DNA of 64,000 nucleotides. Source: Sceloporus undulatus. Lineage: Eukaryota; Chordata; Lepidosauria; Squamata; Phrynosomatidae. Below, piece by piece: positions 59,401-64,000 of the stretch. The stretch is taken from NCBI RefSeq assembly GCF_019175285.1, contig NC_056526.1, forward strand, positions 121,084,599 through 121,148,598. The letters are read 5' to 3'. Every line of letters starts with the position of its first letter. Position 1 is the first letter of the stretch. Position numbers and translations under genes: made by a program. Under the pieces are notes generated by a model that saw only the letters and a program-made list of their open reading frames with translations, was not told where the DNA came from and ran no database searches.

Positions 59401-62400
59401 GACTACCTCCGTAGCCTTCCCCTGGATGAAACACCTGAGCCCCGATGGCAGTCCAGTAAATGGGTTGTTCCCTGGCCAGCCGTCTACTGGAAGGCAAACT
59501 CAGGGCACCCCCCCCCCAAATCATAGGATTTTTAAGTGAGAGCAAAACCCTCAGGTCCACCTCAAGGGTAGACTCCTTCCCCACCTCTGGGTCACAGGAC
59601 CTAATGAGGCAGTCCCAGAGCGTTCCCCTTCACCAAAAGGGTGCCAAGGTGTACACTGAAGCCTTGTTCCCACCATGTTTAAATTCGGATTGTGATCTGG
59701 GTTTAACGGGCATGGTTTTCACTGAATCCAATTTCAGAAATCATTTCAGAAAGGTGGGCCATGCTTTTTGCCCATTTTTGCCCATTTAACTTGTGTTAAA
59801 AAGACGCTGGGAAAATGGGGTGTTTTTGGGCTGAATCGATTTATTTAGAAATAAATCGATTCAGCCCAAATGGGAACCAGGCGGATTCGAATCGAAATTG
59901 AATCTGCCCTGGTTCCCACTGGCAGCCCAGCCCGGGGGGCAGCTGGCATGGACTGGCCTCTCCTGGCCCCAAAATCCCTGGCCCAGACTCCTTACCGACT
60001 TCTTTGGCCGCTGACTGAGTTCCTTGGGCTTTTAAAAAAATTTCCCATGGCTGGGGAGGCTGGAAGGAGGTTGCAGAGATGCTGGAAGCCTTGCGGCCTC
60101 CTTCCTGGCTTTCCTCCGGCTTCTCTGCGACCTCCTTCCGGCCATGGGAATTTTTTGTGAAGCCCAGGGAACTCGGTCAGCAGCCAAAGAAGCCGGTAAG
60201 GAGGCGGGGCCAGGAGAGGCCAGAGATGGGACGGGCCATCAAGCCTGCCCCCTTGTCACTGAACCGATTCCTGAAACCGGTGCAAACATAGTAGGAACCA
60301 CATTTTTTCAGAACTGGTTTCAAAAATTGGTTCAGGAAACTGATTTTCTGGTAAGTGGGAACAAGGCCTGAAATTCTTATATTCTCTCCCTCCATTCCCT
60401 GCTATGGATAAGTGACAAGCATCTGCATAGTCCCTTTGCCCCACCAGGCCAACCAGTAATCCCTTACTCCCTGTTGCCAGAGTCCCCAGGAATAACTTTA
60501 CTCACTTCAGAAAGATGCACTCCATCAGCCCTGTAGAGTTCTGGCTGCCCAAAGGATGTGGTAGAAAGTTGCCCAACCCCTTATTCAGTGTATTCCTGAT
60601 TTCCCTATTTACCCTTTTTTCTGGCTCTATCCCTCCATGCATAATGTCTTGGCGACTTGCGCCAGATGTCATAACCTCTGGACTCTGTTCCTGCAGGCCA
60701 TCAAACACAGCCCCTTGTTCACCATGCAGGTTTTCAACCATATTTTTCTAAATTAAATTTTTTTGATTAAATTTTTTAGAGAAAGTGCATGGAATCAACA
60801 ACAAAGAGTAATCGATTCCATCTAGATAAGACAGAGGTACTGTTGGGGACCATGAAGATAGGACTCAACCTGTTCTAGATATGGTTGCAGTTCCCCTGAA
60901 GGATCATATTCACACTTGGAGATTGCTTTTATATATGTCCCTTATTTTTGATGTCCACAAAATTCATGGCAACTCCTTGGGGGCCGTTGTAACTAGGCAT
61001 GGATAACCATAAACAAAAGACAGTTTCCTTAATATAGTTCCTGACTTGGTTTGCGGATAATGTGGAAATTCATTAGATGATAAATCTTTCTTTAAAAGCT
61101 ATTTTACCTCCAGCCCACCAAGGACCAATTTACTGTATACTGACTACTGTGCAGGCCCATTAGCTACCAACTGACAGTGCAGTGGAGAGACAGGCACACA
61201 GTGGTAACAGCTGGAGGTGGAGTTCAGCATAATAAGGTGGCAGTTACTGCTGTCATGTTATACTGATATGTTATCTATCAATTTCTCTAGGGAGTTCAGC
61301 ATTCCTCAGGTGAAATACAGACAAGGGCTCTGGAGGCATTATGACTTAGCTTCCCCGTTTCAGACAGAATTTGCTGATCTTGAGGACACATTATTTTGCC
61401 CTTTCCCTCTTGCACCTTCCACCTGCCTTTTAAAGCATACTCACGTATCTCCTCTCCTTTGTTCTGCCCTTCTCCTTCTTGTTTCCTGTATTTAACTGCA
61501 AGTTTCTTCCCAGTTTCCTCCATCCTTCTCTTTCTCTGGGAAGCTTTTCTTGGGGGTGGGCCTTCTATGAAGTTTAGTTGACAGGAAATGGGGTGTTTTT
61601 TATTTTTTTGGTAGTACTGACACACTGACTTTGGAACACACTCTAGGTTTGTACAACTGGCATCTACTCTTTGCAGTTTCAGGCACCAGATAACAATGTT
61701 TATATTTCCCCAGATCTTTTCAATTTCAGTCTGTTATTTACTATTTACTGTTTTTAGAACTGAACCTATAGTACTTTGGATTCTTCCCTGCTGCTTTGCT
61801 GTTTTGACCTTTCTGCTGTGTTCGTTATGGTTTATTGTTCAATGTATAAAAGTTTGTGTTCTTAGTTTTAAAAATTGCTTCAAACACTTTTGAGGCTGAG
61901 CAGACCTACATTAAATAAATATTACTGAGTTTTTACATCTATTTAATCTGTTCTCTTTTCCCCCGCTTAATTATTTCACAGGAAGTCTCAGGTCTTGCAG
62001 TTCTTCAGACTGCTTTAGCAAAGTGATGCCTCCAAGAAAAAAGAGGCGACCTGCAGCTGGAGATGACTTATCAGCTAAAAAGAGTAGACATGATGGGTAT
62101 GTGATTCTGTTTGGTTGTGCAACTACCTTTCTGTCAGGACACATTGCTTCTGGGTGGACAGGAGATAATTAAGTGGAGGTGGCAGATTTATTTTGCTTAT
62201 ACTTTAGTGTTCAGCAAATACACTTGGGTTTTTTGTTTTTTGAGGAATTATATAGTACGCAGTTATGAAAACAGTACTTTCTCTCATAAGGAACAGTTTT
62301 GATGATGCACTTCTAGGATTGGACCCATGGACTTTACAGTGCTTTGTGAAATGAAGAGATGTCACTGGTGGCCCTGGAATTTAGAGCAGAATCAACCCCC

Positions 62401-63541
62401 CCCCCCTCCATTCCTGTTCCTCCAAAAGATACACCCATTAAAATTATATAGAGCAGCTCACATTGAACATCTCTTGTATTCATGTGCACAAGCTGTGGTG
62501 AACACCACAAGCTCCTTTGACCCCCATTCATATCCAGAGAGAAGAACATTTAAATTCTGGTCCTAGATTGCAAAAACTGTAGTTTCTGGTTTCATCCCAA
62601 TTCAAGAAAGTGGTTTGCTGGATATCAAGTCATGATCAGCCCTGCCTATTTTTCCTTACATATATATATAGAGAGACTTGATTGCTGAAAATTTAGAGAA
62701 GAGGTCTAGAATATGCTGGCAGATGGGTGTCCCAGTGTTCCCCTTTTCCTTACTTCATTTTATGTAACTGTGGCCTGATCATCTCACAGAGTGGTATCAG
62801 TTCTTACGGCCTTTCACTTTTTTCCAGAGTGTCAGTTTTTAATGGCTTTAGGTTCCAGTGCAGAAATTCATTAGTTAAATTGGAATGCTTTGTTACATAG
62901 TTGTGAATTGTCATTTTGCATTTGTGTCAAGGCTGTGAAAATGTGTGGATTACCTAAGAATGAGAGTCTGTTTCAAAATGAGTTAAAATATTTTGATATC
63001 TCATGTAGAATTCAAACATGCAGGTTAGAATCCTGTTAGTCAGTTATATCCTATCCACATTTATAATTGTACTGTTGCTATGATGTAAATTCAGCCAGCT
63101 GCAGTGAGGAGTGGAAGTCTGCAATGCTGGCAAGTGAAGAGTTGAAGGATGTCAGGTGCATTATCCTTCCATTAGGAAGCTGCAGCATGCTGAGGAGTTG
63201 CATTGGATCCTGCAGGGGTCCCTGCTTCTGGTTGATACACCACCAACTTCTGGCAGGAGGGCAATGGATGCATCCTTTAGTGTCCTGCTTTATAGTGCCA
63301 CAGATCTCCATTCCTCAGTGTAGGTACCTGGATTTTAAGATGGGTTTTGGGGGTCAGATTAGGAGAGAAATTGTAGCCATGTAATTGTGGCTACATGTTT
63401 TATGCAGGATCTCGGCCTACATTTTTGTCTTCTTTCTTTTCATCACTAGTATGTATAGAAAATATGATTCTGCTAGAATAAAGGCAGAAGATGACATGTT
63501 CTCAAGCAAGCGGTGCCTAGAGTGGTTCTATGAATATGCAG
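41467..63541 (+). CDS. DCUN1D4: DCUN1D4, 5' part (five coding exons, gene continues past window)
   Basis: DCN1-like protein 4, a scaffold that promotes attachment of NEDD8 to cullins. Coding exons in the window: 41467-41491, 53775-53845, 55680-55719, 61982-62096, 63450-63541. All are GT-AG with matching phases. They give 114 residues plus one base: [16 protein letters not shown], then [56 protein letters not shown] and [20 protein letters not shown]. This is nearly identical to the human protein (about 292 residues). KKRR followed by KKSR looks like a bipartite nuclear localisation signal. The neddylation (PONY) domain has only just begun (CLEWFYEYA) and the rest lies beyond base 64000. Intron 1 is over 12 kb and packed with repeats. 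Confidence 0.97.
41986..42112. mobile_element. Short palindromic MITE, family E
   Basis: GACGTACTGAAACAAATGAC left and GTCATTTGTTTTAGTACGTC right, with inner CTTGCCCAT/ATGGGCAAG arms. Just inside DCUN1D4 intron 1, after the CpG island. Confidence 0.7.
42207..42510 (+). repeat. Short retroposon with hammerhead-like core, copy 2, plus fragment
   Basis: 42427-42510 carries TTCTCTGAAGATGCCAGCC and AGTCCAAAAAACCTACAG. Its second stem arm and GAAAC core are mutated. A minus-strand piece of the longer family is at 42207-42239 (GTCAAAGGCTTTCATGGCC). Confidence 0.65.
42628..42845 (-). repeat. tRNA-derived SINE
   Basis: TGTTGTTGTGTGCCTTCAGG tail at the left, GACTTGACCAAGGTCACCC, and a degraded head at the right. 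Confidence 0.8.
43436..43680. other. Unclassified repeat-like segment with TATA-like string
   Basis: Contains CCCTATATAGGGAGGAGC and GTCCTGCCTACGCTCCTAG. Composition and motifs look like repeat DNA, but I cannot place it in a family. Confidence 0.3.
43715..43792 (+). ncRNA. Candidate hairpin RNA (microRNA-precursor-like)
   Basis: Arms 43715-43749 and 43758-43792 are reverse complements over 35 positions with 3 differences. Two of these are G-U pairs when read as + strand RNA, leaving one mismatch. The loop is 8 nt (TTTAGGGC). It lies in DCUN1D4 intron 1 on the sense strand. No known family is recognised, and it may be a tiny fold-back transposon rather than a gene. Confidence 0.35.
44800..45540 (-). 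mobile_element. BovB LINE fragment (C-terminal part)
   Basis: Minus-strand frames give [37 protein letters not shown] and [20 protein letters not shown] with RWIDSI and LIHRVTKSQ. The order is as in BovB, with at least one frame change between the two blocks. Confidence 0.85.
46665..46862. repeat. Local duplicate, copy 1
   Basis: AAAGATTGGCAAAGGGTAGA, GTAGAGGACTGTAAGCATTG, and GTGCAAGTGACTCTTAGAAA match 48227-48422 closely and in the same direction. Confidence 0.85.
46828..47160 (-). repeat. tRNA-derived SINE split by a fold-back element
   Basis: Tail GCTGTGGTGTGCC at the left; the head TTACGCCATGCTGGC at the right. Fold-back family C sits inside at about 46935-47064, with TGACTT on both sides. 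Confidence 0.75.
46935..47064. mobile_element. Fold-back family C, short palindrome
   Basis: AGTATGTAGAGTGATCTTGT and AGCACCTTTGAGACTAACT on the left are mirrored by AGTTAGTCTCAAATGTGCTG and CAAGATCTCTCTACATACTG on the right. Confidence 0.8.
47756..48190. mobile_element. Palindromic MITE family A interrupted by family B
   Basis: Left part 47756-47845 (GGTCCAAAACACACAGTAG..CTGTGG) and right part 48079-48190 (CACCAGAGCTTTCTGACAG..) form one family A copy. Family B lies between them. Confidence 0.8.
47846..48078. mobile_element. Palindromic MITE, family B, nested
   Basis: GGCCTGTTACAGACAGCC at the left and GGCTGTCTGTAACAGGCC at the right; long arms mirrored around GTCCTTAGGACTGGAG. Confidence 0.85.
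48227..48422. repeat. Local duplicate, copy 2
   Basis: Second copy of 46665-46862. Both copies run into a SINE tail (GCTGT(T/G)GTGTG), suggesting the SINE edge was part of the duplicated block. Confidence 0.85.
48430..51300. other. DCUN1D4 intron 1, mostly unclassified
   Basis: No coding signal. 49270-49500 is GC-richer, possibly an old DNA element. 50270-50960 has repeated CATGATT/GATTGCAT motifs and a poly(G) run at 50731-50744. 51070-51235 looks like a diverged fold-back element (AATCTAGTGGCAC left, GTGCCACTAGATT right). Confidence 0.4.
51306..51522 (+). mobile_element. Tigger-like (MER2-type) element, copy 3
   Basis: CAATGGGTCCTTGATATCTG start, GGTTTGGTTCCAGGACACC, and the end GAGGGCCGGCTG with TA following. 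Confidence 0.8.
52690..53380. repeat. Opposed LINE-type 3' tails
   Basis: TATTTATTTATTTAGTTC..CACCTTTTACCAGAAAGG at about 52700-52762 and its exact reverse complement at about 53334-53380. Probably the 3' ends of two L2/CR1-like insertions; their bodies are not visible. Confidence 0.55.
53434..53686 (+). repeat. Second type of squamate tRNA SINE with (ATT)n tail
   Basis: GGAGCCCTGGTGGTGCAGTG, GGTTGTGAGTTCAAGACC B-box, GGCTTGCATCCTTCCGAGG, ATAGCGGTATATAAATAAA and a TTATT tail. Well preserved, so probably young. It ends about 90 bases before the DCUN1D4 exon 2 acceptor. Confidence 0.85.
53775..53845 (+). CDS. DCUN1D4: DCUN1D4 coding exon 2
   Basis: Encodes [20 protein letters not shown] and LNRL. 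Acceptor ttctag, donor GTAATC, phase 0. Human has LNKL at the end. Confidence 0.95.
54188..54553 (+). mobile_element. CR1 LINE 3' end
   Basis: Frames read [26 protein letters not shown] and [11 protein letters not shown]-like peptides, followed by GGGGTTGGACTGGATGGCCC and the CR1 3' repeat (ATTCTATG, two full units). The 5' end is truncated. Confidence 0.92.
55680..55719 (+). CDS. DCUN1D4: DCUN1D4 coding exon 3
   Basis: A 40-nt exon encoding [13 protein letters not shown] plus one base. Acceptor ttgcag, donor GTAGTG, phase 1. Confidence 0.94.
55720..57390. other. DCUN1D4 intron 3, unclassified part
   Basis: Nothing coding. 56180-56275 carries CTCCCTTATAAG and ATAAGTCAAGGGTAAAAA, reminiscent of a DNA-transposon end. 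The rest is unassigned. Confidence 0.4.
57400..57560 (-). repeat. tRNA-derived SINE, 3' two thirds
   Basis: TGTGTGTTGTGTGCC tail, GAGCATGTGACTTGCCC, then lost before the head. Confidence 0.8.
57586..58035. repeat. ~105-bp direct repeats around a ~215-bp centre
   Basis: AACAAGGTTGGTAGCTGTAG (57586) and AACAAGATTGGTAGCTGGAG (57907) start two copies that also share GAGAGAGATGTAGTGTTTG and AAGAGAACAAA. Between them lies GC-richer DNA with CCAGATAAAAAAAGAGTGG. Confidence 0.7.
58482..58538. other. 17-bp perfect inverted repeat, 23-nt loop
   Basis: TAGATGCTCTTCTCTGA at 58482-58498 and its exact reverse complement at 58522-58538. No other copy seen in the window. Confidence 0.7.
59661..60367. mobile_element. 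707-bp fold-back DNA element
   Basis: Terminal repeats GCCTTGTTCCCAC (59661-59673) and GTGGGAACAAGGC (60355-60367), flanked by CTGAA on both sides. It contains a perfect 22-bp palindrome around 59847-59848 and a ~300-bp inverted repeat at about 59940-60240. No transposase. Confidence 0.8.
60375..61980. other. DCUN1D4 intron 3, distal part
   Basis: No repeat named with confidence and no exon-like frame other than exon 4 that follows. 60830-60990 has weak L2-like text (AGGTACTGTTGGGGACC) only. Confidence 0.35.
61982..62096 (+). CDS. DCUN1D4: DCUN1D4 coding exon 4
   Basis: Encodes [14 protein letters not shown] then [20 protein letters not shown] and RHD. It carries the basic nuclear-localisation-like stretch. 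The internal ATG before PPRKKRR could serve as an alternative start. Acceptor cacag, donor GTATGT, phase 2. Confidence 0.96.
63450..63541 (+). CDS. DCUN1D4: DCUN1D4 coding exon 5
   Basis: Encodes [20 protein letters not shown] then [10 protein letters not shown], the first helix of the neddylation domain. Human has DDV where this has DDM. Acceptor actag, donor GTAGGC, phase 1. Confidence 0.96.
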
Positions 63542-63654
63542 GTAGGCAGACTTGCTTTGCTATTCCTAATGCTAACATTTTAAGAGACTTCACATTTGTA
63601 TATAAAGATTACATAATAAAATATGCAGATCACTGAAATAACAATGAAAACAAC

Positions 63655-63955
63655 AATGATGTTGTTGTTGATGTTGTTATGTGCCTTCAAGTTGATCTTA
63701 TAATGTAGCTTTTTTGGCAAGAACCATTGTCTTCCTCTAAGACTGAAAGACTTCATTCTCTGAAGATGCCAGCCACATATGCTGGCGAAACGTCTGAAAG
63801 AAACTCTGCTAGAACATGGCCACATAGCCTGAAAAACCCACAAAAAACTATGAAAGACTGTAACTTGCCCAAAGTCATCCAGTAGGTTTCCTTGCCTTAG
63901 GGGGGATTTGAATCCTGATCTCCCAGGGCTCTGGTCCATCATTGAAGCCACTACA
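63655..63955 (-). repeat. tRNA-derived SINE split by a 98-nt insert
   Basis: Tail TTGTTATGTGCCTTCAAG at the left, CTTGCCCAAAGTCATCC and GAATCCTGATCTCC at the right. The insert lies at 63753-63850. Confidence 0.85.
63753..63850 (+). mobile_element. 98-nt retroposon with hammerhead-like core, copy 3
   Basis: Flanked by TGAAAGACT at 63744-63752 and 63851-63859. Contains CTGAAGA (63760-63766), stem arms GCCAGC (63768-63773) and GCTGGC (63781-63786), and GAAACGTC (63787-63794). This order is that of a hammerhead ribozyme core, except for an extra T at 63767. Confidence 0.6.
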
Positions 63956-63967
63956 ATGTTTTTTTAT

Positions 63968-64000
63968 TGTTGTGTGCTTTCAAGTAGTTTCCGACTTACG
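63968..64000 (-). repeat. tRNA-derived SINE, cut by the window end
   Basis: GTTGTGTGCTTTCAAGTAG then TTTCCGACTTACG: the tail of another copy continuing past the window. Confidence 0.7.

Overview
This is animal nuclear DNA, almost certainly from a squamate reptile and probably an iguanian lizard. Two host genes with GT-AG introns lie on the + strand in a background crowded with interspersed repeats. The repeat mix supports the lizard call: a Sauria-type tRNA SINE, RTE-BovB, L2, CR1 and L1 LINE pieces, Tigger-like (TA-flanked) and hAT-like short DNA elements, and at least five families of palindromic fold-back elements. The species call is inference; no marker gene fixes it. I saw no bacterial gene, tRNA gene, rRNA gene, CRISPR array or recognisable retroviral gene.

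Layout. 1-11706 is intergenic and repeat-filled. It holds a tandem pair of about 270-bp units, an array of about 80-100-bp units, an L2 LINE and a BovB LINE invaded by a Sauria SINE. 11707-33413 is a complete CWH43 gene (PGAP2-interacting protein, GPI-anchor remodelling) with 16 coding exons. I joined these by hand with consistent phases into 2088 nt, or 695 residues, against 699 in human. The first exon has only 43 coding nt and was found by its match to the family N-terminus. 33414-41000 is intergenic and contains L1, BovB and Tigger-like pieces. 41000-41900 is a CpG-rich promoter with five CCAAT motifs, an E-box and GC boxes. 41467 to the window end is the 5' part of DCUN1D4, a cullin-neddylation co-factor. 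Five coding exons cover the first 114 residues, and the gene runs off the right edge.

The two genes act in unrelated pathways, GPI-anchor lipid remodelling and cullin neddylation. Their tight head-to-tail linkage is of evolutionary interest: the human orthologues flank the centromere of chromosome 4.

The main candidates for something new are non-coding. (1) A 98-nt insert at 63753-63850 carries a hammerhead-ribozyme-like core and 9-bp target duplications inside a SINE; two older relatives are in the window. (2) A 78-nt, nearly perfect, precursor-microRNA-like hairpin lies at 43715-43792. (3) A 707-bp fold-back DNA element with 13-bp terminal inverted repeats and a 5-bp target duplication lies at 59661-60367. 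(4) Several nested insertions have their empty sites preserved in a second copy of the host repeat.
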